The position numbers were made by a program, and so were the translations under genes. Shown piece by piece: positions 46,585 to 56,679 of a stretch of 64,000 nucleotides of DNA. Origin of the DNA: Pseudomonas viridiflava (lineage in GTDB: Bacteria; Pseudomonadota; Gammaproteobacteria; Pseudomonadales; Pseudomonadaceae); the NCBI RefSeq assembly GCF_900585905.1, contig NZ_UTVH01000016.1, positions 213,771-277,770 on the forward strand, in the 5' to 3' direction. Below the pieces are notes generated by a model. That model was not told the DNA's origin and did no database searches. It was given only the letters and a program-made list of their open reading frames with translations. Every line of letters begins with the position of its first letter. Within the stretch, counting starts at the first letter, position 1.

Positions 46585-48513
46585 TCAGAAATCCAGACTC
46601 ACCGCCAGATTCACGCCTTGCTGCGTGGCGTCGTCGTTTTTGCGCCAGTTGTAACCACCGCGCAGGGTCAGGTCCCGGCTCAGCTTCTGGCTAATGCCAA
46701 GGCTGGCGCGATTCAGGTCGCGTTGCGGTGTGTAGCCCTGCAAGGTGAAGTCATTGCCGGGCAGGCTATTGAGGGCAATGGTCACGTCCTGCTGATCCGT
46801 TTCGAATTCCCGTTCATGCGCCACCTCGGCAAACAGCTGCGTGGCAGGCGTAACCTGGAATTTGCCTTGCAGGCCCGCACCCAGGCGTCGCGACGTGCGG
46901 GTCTGATCGTCAAAGGTCAGTGCCGTCGAGCGGTTGCCTTTTTCCGCATAGCCGTCAACCGTGGCGCGTGAGTAATCGGCGCTGACGAACGGCGACAGAT
47001 GCCAAGGGCTGCCAGCCCCGGCGATATCGAAGCCCAGACGCGCGCTGGCGCCCCAGATGTCGCCCTCAGTGCTGCCTTTTTCGTTGCCTTCGCTCACGCC
47101 CAGCGCGAACTTGCGTTCGGCATTGCGATAATCCAGTCGCCCGCCCGACGCCGCAAGGTCTGCCCACCAGTGATTGGCCTGATACTGGACAAACGCGGTC
47201 GCCAGGTAGCTGTCGAGCTTGTAGTCCGAATCCCTCGCGCCGGCGTCCAGATTCTGCCGGTACGCGCCCGCCACCAGGCCTGCCCGCCAGTTGTCGGCAA
47301 AGCGGTAACTGCCGCCCACGGTCAGGTTGTAGCCATGGACATCTGCGTTGGCGGAATGGTCCTGCGCATCGAAGTCGAGTGTCTGCCCGCCCGCCGCGAC
47401 CATCGCCCGCCAGGTACCGATGCCTTGCCAGTCACCCCAGTCCGCCAGCCACTGGCTGCGCAGTTCGTCCTGCTGCGAACGCAGCGCGCTGTTGGCCATT
47501 TCCGGCAACAGGCTGATTTCCCAGGGTGCGGCCAGCAGCGAATAGGCGTAGTCGGCGATCAGTCGCTGGCCGGTTTGTGTCGGATGCACGCTGTCGTTGA
47601 ACAGCAATTTGCTCGGGTCCGGCGTTGCACTGTTTAGGCCGTAACGGCCGTTTTCTCTGCAGTTGTTGCCATTGAAACAGGTGCCCACCAGATTCTGGTC
47701 CGTGGCGAAGCCGAAGCGCGCCGGGTCGCTGACCGATTCGGCGAGAAAGCGTGGCATGTTCAGCGGGATGATTTGCGCATCGATCTGCGCCAGACGGCTG
47801 ACCAGCTCGGTATTGAAGGTGGCGCCAAGGGCAGACGTGAACGAGGCCAGCGGGGTGCCAGACAACGCGGGCGTCTGGCCGATGTCGGGCAGCAGCCAGA
47901 CCATGATGTAGCGTGCGCCCGCCTGTTGCAGCGCCAGCGCGCTGTCGGCCAGTTGCCCTGCCGCGGCGCGAGACTGCGTCGCGCTCAGAATCCGCCCCTG
48001 GAGAAAGTCATTGCCGCCGCCAGTCAGGTAATAAAGCGCGTTGGGATCAGCGCGCAAGTTGTTGGCCACCAGGTAGCCGGGACGTGAGCGCAGCAGCGTG
48101 CCGTCGTTGGGGTTGACGATCCGCGAGGTGCCGGTGATGGCTGTCAGGACCTGATCGGTGCGGTCGCCGCCTACCGCCCAGTTATTGCCATCGGCCAGCC
48201 CCAGCGCGGCATTGACGGGCGACGTCGAAGGCGCCAGATCGGCCGCCGCGACGTTAAGCTGCATGCCCAGCAAGGTGGACGAATTGAGCGCAAACATTTC
48301 GCCGCTGCCAGCCTGATAGGTGGGCCCTGTGCGATTGGTAAAGCGCACACTGGCGCCGGGTGGTCCGCCCGCGTCAGGGAATTGCCCGGCATCCGCCAGG
48401 CTGTCGCCAAACACAAACATGGTGGAGTAGGGCGTGGGCGCCGCCCAGCTTGCCGGGCTGGCCGAAACCAGCACGCAGGCAGCCAACGCTGCGCAACGTT
48501 TGAGGATTGGCAT
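46585..48513 (-). CDS. estP: Autotransporter GDSL esterase (EstA/EstP type)
   Basis: 642 residues. Signal peptide ending at SWA; an alpha/beta passenger domain of the GDSL family with [12 protein letters not shown] (catalytic Ser), [10 protein letters not shown] (Asn block) and [10 protein letters not shown] (Asp-His); and from about residue 360 a C-terminal autotransporter barrel ending in Phe (LAVSLDF). Anchored in the outer membrane with the esterase outside. Start ATG 48513, with GGAAAG upstream. Sits convergent to trpE and divergent from the trpG leader. P. aeruginosa EstA (646 residues) supports rhamnolipid production and motility. Symbol used here as for the P. putida/fluorescens homologue. 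Confidence 0.92.
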   Translation of the reverse strand: MPILKRCAALAACVLVSASPASWAAPTPYSTMFVFGDSLADAGQFPDAGGPPGASVRFTNRTGPTYQAGSGEMFALNSSTLLGMQLNVAAADLAPSTSPVNAALGLADGNNWAVGGDRTDQVLTAITGTSRIVNPNDGTLLRSRPGYLVANNLRADPNALYYLTGGGNDFLQGRILSATQSRAAAGQLADSALALQQAGARYIMVWLLPDIGQTPALSGTPLASFTSALGATFNTELVSRLAQIDAQIIPLNMPRFLAESVSDPARFGFATDQNLVGTCFNGNNCRENGRYGLNSATPDPSKLLFNDSVHPTQTGQRLIADYAYSLLAAPWEISLLPEMANSALRSQQDELRSQWLADWGDWQGIGTWRAMVAAGGQTLDFDAQDHSANADVHGYNLTVGGSYRFADNWRAGLVAGAYRQNLDAGARDSDYKLDSYLATAFVQYQANHWWADLAASGGRLDYRNAERKFALGVSEGNEKGSTEGDIWGASARLGFDIAGAGSPWHLSPFVSADYSRATVDGYAEKGNRSTALTFDDQTRTSRRLGAGLQGKFQVTPATQLFAEVAHEREFETDQQDVTIALNSLPGNDFTLQGYTPQRDLNRASLGISQKLSRDLTLRGGYNWRKNDDATQQGVNLAVSLDF

Positions 48514-48759
48514 GGTGCTTTCCTTTTTTTGTTGTTAGAAGTGCCACGAAAATAGCGAGCCAATCAGCACACGCCAAGTGAAAACGTCGCAATTTGCCCA
48601 CTGACGTGTAAAAAGATTTCCGTTTTGCCCTGATGGCACCTGTCTGAGTGTTTTATGACCAAAATTCCGTGTTCCGACCGCTGAGCGCGTAACGGCTCTA
48701 TATTGCACGCCTTCCATCGGTGCGCTAATGTGCCTCAACGTAAAAACGAGACCTCTCCC
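48514..48759. other. Divergent promoter region of estP and trpG leader
   Basis: No gene. The region between the estP start and the trpG leader is AT-rich around 48540-48640 and must hold the estP promoter (leftward) and the trpG promoter (rightward). I do not single out boxes. Confidence 0.4.
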
Positions 48760-48828
48760 GTGCCAACCGTCAGCAAACTTCTGATGCGCGTTATCAAGGC
48801 CCATGCCCGCTGGCGTTGGCGTGCCTGA
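48760..48828 (+). CDS. trpL: Trp leader peptide for trpGDC
   Basis: MRVIKAHARWRWRA from ATG 48784, or a 22-residue form from GTG 48760, with the same spacing of Trp codons as the leader before trpE. Downstream, 48829-48985 has CTCAAACTCG (48868-48877) which can pair with CGAGTTTGA (48939-48947), and CTATTTTT (48884-48891) which can pair with AAAAATAG (48952-48959); the two pairings exclude each other, which fits an attenuator that chooses between structures. A T-run (ATTTTTTGG) at 48886-48893 could be the terminator end. Same kind of leader has been reported for trpGDC of P. putida. Confidence 0.75.
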   Translation: MPTVSKLLMRVIKAHARWRWRA

Positions 48829-48985
48829 CTGAATCTCTCTGGCCTGTCCGGGCCTCCCCGCTTGCTCTCAAACTCGGTATCGCTATTTTTTGGAGCCTCG
48901 CCCACACGTTTTCAACGAGCGTGCGCTCAATGGCAGCGAGTTTGAAGGTTGAAAAATAGTCAGTCATTCCATGGGTTGAAGCCAA

Positions 48986-49585
48986 ATGCTGCTGATGATC
49001 GATAACTATGATTCCTTTACCTATAACGTTGTGCAGTACCTGGGCGAACTGGGTGCCGACGTTAAAGTGATCCGCAATGATGAAATGACCGTGGCCGAAA
49101 TCGAGGCGCTCAACCCTGAGCGCATTGTCGTTTCGCCCGGCCCCTGCACCCCCAATGAAGCGGGTGTGTCACTGGATGTGATCAAGCATTTCGCTGGCAA
49201 GCTGCCCATTCTGGGTGTGTGCCTCGGGCATCAGTCCATCGGCCAGGCCTTTGGCGGTGACGTGGTGCGTGCCCGCCAGGTGATGCACGGCAAGACCAGC
49301 CCTGTGGCGCATCTGGATCACGGCGTGTTCGAAGGGCTGAATCAGCCGCTGACCGTGACCCGTTACCACTCGCTGGTGGTCAAGCGCGACAACCTTCCAG
49401 AGTGCCTGGAAGTGACCGCCTGGACTACCCTGGAAGACGGCTCGCCAGACGAAATCATGGGCCTGCGCCACAAGACGCTGAATGTCGAAGGTATTCAGTT
49501 TCACCCGGAGTCGATTCTGACCGAACAGGGCCACGAGCTGTTTGCCAACTTCCTCAAGCAAACCGGCGGCACCCGTCAGGGTTAA
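48986..49585 (+). CDS. trpG: Anthranilate synthase component II TrpG
   Basis: Glutamine amidotransferase subunit supplying ammonia to TrpE; can also serve PabB. 199 residues with [19 protein letters not shown], the nucleophile Cys in [13 protein letters not shown], and the His/Glu pair in [12 protein letters not shown] 48986. First gene of trpGDC; the start follows the leader region with about 157 bases between. trpD begins 10 bases after its stop. Confidence 0.97.
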   Translation: MLLMIDNYDSFTYNVVQYLGELGADVKVIRNDEMTVAEIEALNPERIVVSPGPCTPNEAGVSLDVIKHFAGKLPILGVCLGHQSIGQAFGGDVVRARQVMHGKTSPVAHLDHGVFEGLNQPLTVTRYHSLVVKRDNLPECLEVTAWTTLEDGSPDEIMGLRHKTLNVEGIQFHPESILTEQGHELFANFLKQTGGTRQG

Positions 49586-49595
49586 GGATTGATTT

Positions 49596-50657
49596 ATGAC
49601 TAAGCCAATGGACATCAAGACCGCATTGGGGCGTGTTGTCGACAACCTGGACCTGAGCACCGCGGAAATGAGCGATGTCATGCGCGCGATCATGACGGGT
49701 CAGTGCAGCGAAGCGCAGATTGGTGCGTTCATGATGGGCATGCGCATGAAGAGCGAAAGCATCGACGAAATCGTCGGCGCGGTCTCGGTCATGCGCGAGC
49801 TGGCGGATCGGGTCCAGTTGCGCACCCTCGACGGCGTGGTCGACGTGGTCGGCACGGGTGGCGACGGCGCCAACATTTTCAATGTCTCCACCGCGTGTTC
49901 ATTTGTGGTTGCCGCAGCTGGCTGCACCGTCGCCAAGCACGGCAATCGTGCGGTTTCGGGCAAAAGCGGCAGCGCCGACCTGCTGGAAGCAGCGGGTGTG
50001 TACCTCAACCTCACGCCCGTGCAAGTGGCGCGCTGCATCGACAGCGTGGGCATCGGCTTCATGTTCGCCCAGGCCCATCATGGCGCGATGAAGCACGCTG
50101 CCGGCCCGCGCCGTGACCTGGGCCTGCGCACCCTGTTCAACATGCTCGGCCCGCTTACGAATCCGGCCGCCGTACGGCATCAGGTGGTGGGTGTTTTCAG
50201 CCAGGCGCTGTGCCGGCCGCTGGCCGAAGTGCTGTTGCGGTTGGGCAGCAAGCATGTGCTGGTGGTGCATTCCCAGGATGGCCTTGACGAGTTCAGCCTG
50301 GCAGCGCCGACCTTCGTGGCTGAGCTGAAAAACGGCGAAGTCACTGAATACTGGGTGCAGCCCGAAGACCTGGGCATGAAAAGCCAAAGCCTGTTCGGCC
50401 TTGCCGTTGACGGGCCCGAAGCATCGCTGGCGCTGATCCGCGATGCCCTGGGCCGACGCAAGACCGAGCAGGGCCAGAAAGCGGCGGAAATGATCGTGCT
50501 CAACGCAGGCGCGGCACTTTATGCCGCCGACCATGCCTATACCCTCAAAGAAGGCGTGGCCCTGGCTCATGACGCGCTTCACACCGGCCTCGCCCGGGAG
50601 AAGCTGGAAGAACTGGGTGCCTTTACCGCGGTATTCAAGCAGGAGAATGAAGAATGA
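49596..50657 (+). CDS. trpD: Anthranilate phosphoribosyltransferase TrpD
   Basis: Joins anthranilate and PRPP. 353 residues. PRPP-binding [14 protein letters not shown] and [19 protein letters not shown], anthranilate loop [15 protein letters not shown] and the GPLTNPA segment are visible. ATG 49596 has AAGGA 7 bases upstream; a second Met four residues later matches the P. aeruginosa start. Overlaps trpC by 4 bases. Confidence 0.97.
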   Translation: MTKPMDIKTALGRVVDNLDLSTAEMSDVMRAIMTGQCSEAQIGAFMMGMRMKSESIDEIVGAVSVMRELADRVQLRTLDGVVDVVGTGGDGANIFNVSTACSFVVAAAGCTVAKHGNRAVSGKSGSADLLEAAGVYLNLTPVQVARCIDSVGIGFMFAQAHHGAMKHAAGPRRDLGLRTLFNMLGPLTNPAAVRHQVVGVFSQALCRPLAEVLLRLGSKHVLVVHSQDGLDEFSLAAPTFVAELKNGEVTEYWVQPEDLGMKSQSLFGLAVDGPEASLALIRDALGRRKTEQGQKAAEMIVLNAGAALYAADHAYTLKEGVALAHDALHTGLAREKLEELGAFTAVFKQENEE

Positions 50658-51490
50658 GCGTGCCGACGGTGCTGCAAAAGATACTCGCCCGCAAGGTCGA
50701 AGAGGTGGCTGCACGCCGTGCGGCGGTCAGCCTTGCCGAGGTTGAGCGGCTGGCGGCTGCGGCTGATCCGGTTCGCGGCTTTGCCAATGCCCTGATCACG
50801 CAGGCCAAAGGCAAGCAGCCTGCGGTCATTGCTGAAATCAAAAAGGCTTCGCCGAGCAAAGGCGTGATCCGCGAAAATTTCGTGCCGGCCGATATCGCCC
50901 TAAGCTACGAAAAGGGCGGCGCGACCTGTCTGTCCGTGCTGACCGACATCGATTTCTTTCAGGGCTCTGACCTTTATCTGCAGCAGGCCCGTGCTGCCTG
51001 CAAGCTGCCAGTGATACGCAAGGATTTCATGATTGATCCTTACCAGATCGTCGAAGCCCGCGCCCTGGGTGCTGACTGCGTGCTGTTGATCGTGGCTGCG
51101 CTGGACGACGTGAGAATGGCTGAACTGGCCGCCGTTGCCAAAAGGGTTGGCCTTGATGTGCTGGTAGAAGTGCATGACGGCGATGAACTCGAGCGCGCAC
51201 TGAAAACCCTGGATACACCGCTGGTGGGCGTCAACAATCGCAACCTGCACACCTTTGAGGTGAATCTGGAAACCACGCTGGATCTGCTGCCGCGCATCCC
51301 GCGTGACCGGCTGGTGATCACTGAAAGTGGAATCCTCAACCGCGCCGATGTCGAATTGATGGAAATCAGTGACGTCTATTCCTTTCTGGTCGGCGAGGCT
51401 TTCATGCGTGCCGAGTTGCCAGGTGCCGAGCTGCAGCGTCTGTTCTTTCCCGAGCGCGGCCCGGTGATCAGCGGTTCCACGCTAGACTGA
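50654..51490 (+). CDS. trpC: Indole-3-glycerol phosphate synthase TrpC
   Basis: Ring closure of CdRP to indole-3-glycerol phosphate. 278 residues, monofunctional as in other pseudomonads (no PRAI fusion). Catalytic residues lie in [48 protein letters not shown] and ITESGI. ATG 50654 overlaps the trpD stop. trpF, trpBA lie elsewhere in Pseudomonas. Confidence 0.97.
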   Translation: MSVPTVLQKILARKVEEVAARRAAVSLAEVERLAAAADPVRGFANALITQAKGKQPAVIAEIKKASPSKGVIRENFVPADIALSYEKGGATCLSVLTDIDFFQGSDLYLQQARAACKLPVIRKDFMIDPYQIVEARALGADCVLLIVAALDDVRMAELAAVAKRVGLDVLVEVHDGDELERALKTLDTPLVGVNNRNLHTFEVNLETTLDLLPRIPRDRLVITESGILNRADVELMEISDVYSFLVGEAFMRAELPGAELQRLFFPERGPVISGSTLD

Positions 51491-51517
51491 ATGCACCCGC
51501 CGTCAGCGAGGGCCGTT

Positions 51518-52219
51518 ATGCCTGATGCAGTGATTGATACCTGTGTCGAAGCGGGTCTGCAGGCCGAACTGGACGTGCTCGCCTCGGTCTGCGCCGGGGC
51601 CAGCGATGTCGGCCTGCTGCTGTGGCGGCCTCTTGACCAGGCGTTGGTCATGCCCCGGCGCATGAGTCATCTGCCGGGTTTCGTCGAGGCCAGTGAGACC
51701 CTGGCTGACAGCGGTTGGCCCGTACTGCTGCGGGAAACCGGTGGCGAGCCCGTACCGCAATCCCGCGCAACAGTGAATATCGCGCTGGTGTATGCGCAAC
51801 CAGCCAGCGACCCGGATCGTGACCGCATCGAAACGGCTTACCGTCGTCTGTGTCAGCCGATTCTTGATGTCCTCAGCGAACTGGGCGGCGATGCTTCACT
51901 GGGCGAAGTCGAAGGCGCGTTTTGCGACGGCCGTTTCAACGTCAACCTCGGCGGGCGCAAAATGGTCGGTACTGCCCAGCGCTGGCGTCAAAGCAGGGGC
52001 GGGCTCAGACCGGTGGTGCTGGCACATGCGGCAATGCTGGTGGATAACGAGCGTTACGAAATGGCTGCCGCCGTCAACCGGTTCAACCAGATTTGCGAGA
52101 TCGAGCAGCCTGTGCGCGCCGACAGCCATGTGGCGCTCAGCGAGGCGTTTGTAGTGGACGGTGTGCTGGAAAAGCTGGCGGCAGCTTATCGCTCGACGCT
52201 GGACGAGCTGATCGGGTGA
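51518..52219 (+). CDS. Lipoate-protein ligase A family protein
   Basis: 233 residues from ATG 51518, which has GCGAGGG about 8 bases upstream; an ATG at 51491 directly after the trpC stop has no binding site. The BPL/LplA/LipB fold shows RETGGEPVPQSRATVNIAL (like the RxxGGxxVxHxxGxxN signature of lipoate ligases, with Pro-Gln replacing the central His) and CDGRFNVNLGGRKMVGTAQR, with the Lys of the GxKxxGxA motif (GRKMVGTAQ). Such proteins without the central His may be ligases of altered specificity or octanoyltransferases. Located just after trpC on the same strand, it is probably co-transcribed with trpGDC. Actual substrate unknown. Confidence 0.75.
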   Translation: MPDAVIDTCVEAGLQAELDVLASVCAGASDVGLLLWRPLDQALVMPRRMSHLPGFVEASETLADSGWPVLLRETGGEPVPQSRATVNIALVYAQPASDPDRDRIETAYRRLCQPILDVLSELGGDASLGEVEGAFCDGRFNVNLGGRKMVGTAQRWRQSRGGLRPVVLAHAAMLVDNERYEMAAAVNRFNQICEIEQPVRADSHVALSEAFVVDGVLEKLAAAYRSTLDELIG

Positions 52220-52333
52220 AGCCTTCGCGAGACTTCGTGTGACCGGCTTTAGCCCGGAAGAAGTCGATACACTTTTTAAATTGAAACCCTGCACCAGGCC
52301 CACGCTTCAGCGTTGCCCCTGAGCTATCGATAC

Positions 52334-52978
52334 TCAACGCGTGCCGAACACCACCATCGTCTTGCCTTTGACGTTCACCAGTTCCTGTTCTTCCAGCGCC
52401 TTGAGCACGCGTCCGACCATCTCGCGGGAGCAGCCGACGATACGGCCGATCTCCTGGCGGGTGATCTTGATCTGCATGCCGTCCGGATGGGTCATGGCGT
52501 CTGGTTGCTTGCACAGGTCCATCAGCGTGCGCGCCACGCGGCCGGTGACATCCAGAAAGGCCAGATCGCCTACCTTGCGCGTGGTGTTGCGCAGCCGCTC
52601 GGCCATCTGTCCGCCAAGGGCGTACAGAATTTCCGGCTCCTGCTGTGAGATTTCACGAAACTTGGTGTAGCTGATTTCCGCAACGTCACATTCGGTCTTG
52701 GCGCGCACCCACGCACTGCGTCCGTTCTCCTGCCCTGGCGGCTGAAACAGGCCAAGCTCGCCGAAAAAGTCGCCGGTGTTGAGATAGGCGACGATCATTT
52801 CCCGGCCGTCTTCATCTTCGATCAACACGGTGACCGAGCCCTTGACGATGAAGTACAGGGAGTCGGAGCGATCACCGGCGCAGATGATATTCGCCTTCGC
52901 CGGGCAGCGACGGCGCTGGGCGTGAATGAGCAACTTTTCCAGGTGTCTGGGCTTGGGTGTGACAGGGATAGCTAGCAT
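52334..52978 (-). CDS. vfr: cAMP-responsive regulator Vfr (Crp family)
   Basis: 214 residues from ATG 52978, the same length as P. aeruginosa Vfr. cAMP-binding domain with [10 protein letters not shown] and the Arg/Ser of [13 protein letters not shown]-terminal helix-turn-helix [20 protein letters not shown]. Strong similarity from memory to Vfr over the C-terminus ([11 protein letters not shown]). Controls virulence, quorum sensing and motility in P. aeruginosa and catabolite-independent functions in others. Frame extends 20 codons further but without family pattern. Divergent from the OsmC-like gene. Confidence 0.93.
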   Translation of the reverse strand: MLAIPVTPKPRHLEKLLIHAQRRRCPAKANIICAGDRSDSLYFIVKGSVTVLIEDEDGREMIVAYLNTGDFFGELGLFQPPGQENGRSAWVRAKTECDVAEISYTKFREISQQEPEILYALGGQMAERLRNTTRKVGDLAFLDVTGRVARTLMDLCKQPDAMTHPDGMQIKITRQEIGRIVGCSREMVGRVLKALEEQELVNVKGKTMVVFGTR

Positions 52979-53165
52979 TCTGATGTCCCGAAAGGTACGT
53001 CGCCTGGGTCTTGTCAGCGTATCGGCAGGAAATTGCATTTAGCCAGTCTATTACTGTTCATTTCCGAAACGTCCTACATCGCGCAGAAGGCGCGGCCTGC
53101 GCCAGGGCCTCTCGGTGTCAGGGCGCTGTGCTAAGCTGGCGGCCTTTTCAGTGGAGTCTCTGACG

Positions 53166-53591
53166 ATGAAAGCGCGCATTCAATGGGCCGGAGAGGCCCT
53201 GTTTCTTGGCGAATCCGGCAGTGGTCATGTGGTGGTGATGGACGGCCCGCCCGAGAGCGGCGGTCGTAACTTGGGCGTGCGTCCCATGGAAATGGTGCTG
53301 ATTGGCCTAGGCGGTTGCAGCAACTATGACGTGGTCAGCATCCTCAAGAAGTCGCGCCAGCCGGTGGAAAACTGCGAAGCATTTCTTGAAGCCGAGCGTG
53401 CTGACGAAGACCCGAAGGTGTTCACCAGCATTCACCTGCACTTCGTCGTCAAGGGTCGTGGCCTGAAAGAAGCCCAGGTCAAGCGTGCCATTGAGCTGTC
53501 GGCCGACAAGTATTGCTCGGCATCGATCATGCTCGGTAATGCCGGGGTCAAGATTACCCACGACTACGAAATCATCGAACTGGGCGCCTGA
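53166..53591 (+). CDS. OsmC/YhfA family protein
   Basis: 141 residues from ATG 53166. OsmC-type fold with GVRPMEMVLIGLGGCSNYDV (first conserved Cys) and ELSADKYCSASIML (second Cys), the peroxide-reactive pair of the family. Subfamily most like YhfA. In P. aeruginosa the homologous gene lies in the same place between vfr and speD (PA0653). Peroxide or disulfide substrates not predictable. Divergent from vfr with 187 bases between. Confidence 0.9.
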   Translation: MKARIQWAGEALFLGESGSGHVVVMDGPPESGGRNLGVRPMEMVLIGLGGCSNYDVVSILKKSRQPVENCEAFLEAERADEDPKVFTSIHLHFVVKGRGLKEAQVKRAIELSADKYCSASIMLGNAGVKITHDYEIIELGA

Positions 53592-53851
53592 CGCCAGGGC
53601 GCGCGTTCTGCCTGAGGCGACACCCAATTATCATAAAAGCGGTGCACACTCTGGCAGAGCGCTTCTGACGTCTGCATAATGCGCCCCTTTTTCAGGGTGA
53701 CCGTTGCCGGTGCAACGGCCGCGCCCGAACAGACAACCAAAATCGCCAACGCGAAGAGGTGTTAACCGTCCTACGCAGCTGAGCCGGGCTCAACTGACGG
53801 GCATGCTTGATCACGCGGCCTGGGCCGCACCCATATAGAGAGTTTTTAACG
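53592..53851. other. Structured speD leader region
   Basis: 260 bases with two perfect hairpins: CCGTTGC/GCAACGG at 53701-53718 with a 4-base loop, and GCGGCC/GGCCGC at 53815-53828 with a 2-base loop, 24 bases before the speD start. No gene. Probably the 5' untranslated region or promoter of speD. Confidence 0.45.
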
Positions 53852-54646
53852 GTGAAAAGCAAACTCAAGCTCCACGGGTTCAATAACCTGACAAAGACCT
53901 TGAGCTTCAACATTTATGACATCTGCTATGCGGAAACCCCGCAAGACCAGCAGGCCTACGTCGAGTACATCAACAGTGTGTACGACGCCGAACGCCTGAC
54001 GCGGATTCTCACTGATGTCGTCGATATCATTGGCGCCAACATCCTCAACATCGCCCGCCAGGATTACGACCCACAGGGCGCCAGCGTGACGATCCTGATC
54101 TCGGAGCAACCGGTCACGCCGACCGAAAGCCAGATCGAGGAATCCCCAGGCCCGCTGCCGGAAACCATTCTGGCGCATCTGGACAAGAGCCATATTACAG
54201 TTCATACCTACCCGGAAATTCACCCGGTAGATGGCATTGCGACGTTCCGCGTGGACATCGATGTGTCGACCTGTGGCGTGATTTCACCGCTCAAAGCGCT
54301 GAACTACCTGATTCACAAGTTCGAGTCGGACATCGTCACGGTTGACTACCGGGTTCGTGGCTTCACTCGCGACGTGGAAGGCAAGAAGCACTTCATCGAT
54401 CACGAGATCAACTCGATCCAGAACTACCTGTCCGAAGACACGCGCAACGGTTACCAGATGACCGACGTCAACGTGTACCAGGAAAACCTGTTCCACACCA
54501 AGATGCTGCTCAAGCAGTTCGAACTGGATAATTATCTGTTCGGCGATGCCACCAGCAACCTGTCCCCTGACCAGCGTGAGCAGGTGACGGCAAAGGTCAA
54601 ACACGAAATGCTGGAAATCTTCTACGGCCGCAACGTCTCCGTTTGA
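53852..54646 (+). CDS. speD: S-adenosylmethionine decarboxylase SpeD
   Basis: Makes decarboxylated SAM for spermidine synthesis. 264 residues from GTG 53852 (proenzyme start [15 protein letters not shown] as in E. coli, 264 residues). The self-cleavage site is Lys112-Ser113 in [13 protein letters not shown]; the Ser becomes the pyruvoyl cofactor. [11 protein letters not shown] with catalytic Cys follows. The frame extends to 53807 but there the sequence is not family-like. Spermidine synthase speE is not in this window. A bidirectional terminator follows. Confidence 0.96.
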   Translation: MKSKLKLHGFNNLTKTLSFNIYDICYAETPQDQQAYVEYINSVYDAERLTRILTDVVDIIGANILNIARQDYDPQGASVTILISEQPVTPTESQIEESPGPLPETILAHLDKSHITVHTYPEIHPVDGIATFRVDIDVSTCGVISPLKALNYLIHKFESDIVTVDYRVRGFTRDVEGKKHFIDHEINSIQNYLSEDTRNGYQMTDVNVYQENLFHTKMLLKQFELDNYLFGDATSNLSPDQREQVTAKVKHEMLEIFYGRNVSV

Positions 54647-54662
54647 GTTTTTCGCGACAGAA

Positions 54663-54692
54663 AAAAGGCGCCCTTGAAGGCGCCTTTTTTTA
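54663..54692. terminator. Bidirectional terminator between speD and coq7
   Basis: AAAAAAGGCGCC (54663-54674) and GGCGCCTTTTTT (54681-54692) with a 6-base loop. T-runs on both strands serve the convergent genes speD (+) and coq7 (-). Confidence 0.93.
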
Positions 54693-54702
54693 TGCCCTGG
54701 AC

Positions 54703-55350
54703 TCAGACCCGATACGTGCTCTTGGTCATCACCTTGGCGAGGATGCCCATGCCGAACTTGATCGGCGCCGGGAAGCGAAACCCGCCAGCGTCGAGTGCGC
54801 CCTGCGCATGGTGCTCTTCATCGGCAAGCATCTTTTCAAGAATCGCCCGGGACTTCTGGTCTTCGGCGGGGATCTGCTGCAGATGCTCGTGCAAATGCTT
54901 GCACACCTGATCTTCAGTGGCCGCCACGAAACCCAGGCTGACCTTGTCACTGATCATGCCTGCAGCGGCGCCGATGCCGAATGACAACCCGTAAAACACC
55001 GGGTTGAGAATGCTGGTATGGCTGCCGAGCTGACGGATGCGCTGCTCGCACCAGACCAGATGATCGATTTCCTCTTCTGCCGCATGCTCCATGGACCGGC
55101 GTACATCCGGCAGTTTTGCCGTCAGCGCCTGACCCTGATACAACGCTTGCGCGCACACTTCGCCGGTATGGTTGATACGCATCAGGCCCGCGACATGGCG
55201 GGTATCGCTGTCGCTGAGCTTGGCGTCAGGTTTGACGAGGGCGGGAGAAGGGCGTTGCGAGTATCCCTTGGACGGCAGCAATGTGCGCATCGCGGCATCA
55301 GCCTGCAAGAGAATACGATCAATGGGGGAATACTGACGTTCGGTAGCCAT
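54703..55350 (-). CDS. coq7: 2-polyprenyl-3-methyl-6-methoxy-1,4-benzoquinone hydroxylase Coq7
   Basis: Di-iron hydroxylase of ubiquinone synthesis. 215 residues from ATG 55350 (GGAGGTG upstream); 16 extra codons in the open frame are not family-like. Carboxylate-bridged motifs are visible: [13 protein letters not shown] (first Glu), [14 protein letters not shown] (ExxH), and [17 protein letters not shown] [11 protein letters not shown] (ExxH). Membrane-associated helical bundle. Convergent with speD. Confidence 0.95.
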   Translation of the reverse strand: MATERQYSPIDRILLQADAAMRTLLPSKGYSQRPSPALVKPDAKLSDSDTRHVAGLMRINHTGEVCAQALYQGQALTAKLPDVRRSMEHAAEEEIDHLVWCEQRIRQLGSHTSILNPVFYGLSFGIGAAAGMISDKVSLGFVAATEDQVCKHLHEHLQQIPAEDQKSRAILEKMLADEEHHAQGALDAGGFRFPAPIKFGMGILAKVMTKSTYRV

Positions 55351-55449
55351 GGGCACCTCCGGAAAAACCATGAGCCAGTTTAACCCAATCCGGCGCACGA
55401 GGCGTATGCGCGATCATCGTCGGCAACAGCCTCGGCGCCATGCCTCGAT

Positions 55450-55788
55450 TCAGCCCGGCGGCCAGTTCATCTGGCGCTGACCCAGCACATGCAGGTGGAT
55501 GTGATACACCGTCTGACCACCCAGCTCGTTGCAGTTCATGACCACGCGAAAGCCTTCCTCGCAACCCAGTTCCAGGGCCAGCCGCTGCGCGGTGAACAGA
55601 ATGTGACCGGCCAGACCCTTGTCTTCCTCGGTCAGGTCATTGAGGGTGCGGATGGGCTTTTTCGGGATGACCAGAAAGTGCACAGGGGCCTGCGGTGCAA
55701 TGTCATGGAAGGCCAGGACGTGGTCGTCTTCGTAGATGATCTTTGCCGGGATTTCGCGGTTGATGATTTTGCTGAACAAAGTTTCCAC
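55450..55788 (-). CDS. HIT-family hydrolase
   Basis: 112 residues from GTG 55788 (GGAG 8 bases upstream gives (M)ETLFSKIINREIPAKIIYED, the usual start). Histidine triad HIHLHVLG near the end, with the nucleophile His. Family members hydrolyse nucleoside phosphoramidates or dinucleotides; E. coli HinT is the nearest well-known relative. Between coq7 and the SDR gene, all leftward. Frame extends 20 codons further upstream without family pattern. Confidence 0.92.
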   Translation of the reverse strand: METLFSKIINREIPAKIIYEDDHVLAFHDIAPQAPVHFLVIPKKPIRTLNDLTEEDKGLAGHILFTAQRLALELGCEEGFRVVMNCNELGGQTVYHIHLHVLGQRQMNWPPG

Positions 55789-55851
55789 AGCCGTTGCTCC
55801 TTGTGGGCGGGTGAGTCGAGCACCGAGTGTACTGAGCCATGCCGACATCTG

Positions 55852-56637
55852 TCAGCACATCGATTTGTTGACCCGCCCGGTCATCACCCGACTAAGCCAG
55901 CGCGACACGAGCCTTGGGATGAATGCAACCAGTGCGTTGCGCTTGCCTGGAATGATCAGCGCCTGGTCCCTGGCCAGCGCCCGCACGGTGTACAGCGCGA
56001 CTTCTTCCGGGCTGAGCATGCGCGTGCTGCTGTTGCGTTTACCGCTGTCCAGGCCAGTGTTGCGGGTGAACGCAGTGTGGGTAGGGCCGGGGCAGAGCAC
56101 CGACACCTTGATGCCGGTGTCCTTGACTTCCTCGCGCAAGCCTTCGGAAAAATGCAGCACGTAAGCTTTGCTGGCGTGATAGGTGCTCATCCATGGGCCC
56201 GGACTGAAGGCCGCAACCGACGCCACGTTGAGAATCTGGCCGCCGCCCTGCAACGCCATCAGGTTGCCAACGGTGTGGCACAGGCGAGTCAGCGCGAGAA
56301 TATTGAGATCGATCAAATCCTGCTCCAGCCCCCAGTCCTGAGCGAGAAACGGCCCCGAAGTGGCGACCCCTGCGCAATTGACCAGCAAGTCGATCTGATG
56401 CGCGCCTTCTTCCTCCAGCTCCAGCAGAAACCCTGATAAACGCAGGGGTTCACCTAGATCACAGGCGCGGAACAGGACCTCGACGCCAAACCGCTGGGTC
56501 AGTTCGAGGGCGATGGTTTCCAGCAGGTCACGTTGCCGGGCGACCAGAATCAGGCTGCGACCCCGACGCGCCAGCGCTTCTGCCAGGGCCAGACCGATAC
56601 CGCTGCTGGCGCCGGTAATGAGGGCGTAACGGGTCAT
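55852..56637 (-). CDS. Short-chain dehydrogenase/reductase (classical SDR)
   Basis: 261 residues from ATG 56637 (GGAGAG 5 bases upstream). Rossmann motif ALITGASSGIGLALAEALA with TGxxxGxG, NCAGVA in the NAG position, the catalytic Ser/Tyr/Lys in NVASVAAFSPGP and YHASKAYVLHF. A C-terminal extension is basic and partly hydrophobic (IPRLVSRWLSRVMTGR). DltE/YdfG-like; substrate not predictable. Same strand as neighbours. In P. aeruginosa PA0658 at the same position is the likely orthologue. Confidence 0.92.
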   Translation of the reverse strand: MTRYALITGASSGIGLALAEALARRGRSLILVARQRDLLETIALELTQRFGVEVLFRACDLGEPLRLSGFLLELEEEGAHQIDLLVNCAGVATSGPFLAQDWGLEQDLIDLNILALTRLCHTVGNLMALQGGGQILNVASVAAFSPGPWMSTYHASKAYVLHFSEGLREEVKDTGIKVSVLCPGPTHTAFTRNTGLDSGKRNSSTRMLSPEEVALYTVRALARDQALIIPGKRNALVAFIPRLVSRWLSRVMTGRVNKSMC

Positions 56638-56679
56638 GCAACTCTCCATCGAGCGTGGCGCAAAGGCCTGGGCAACAGG

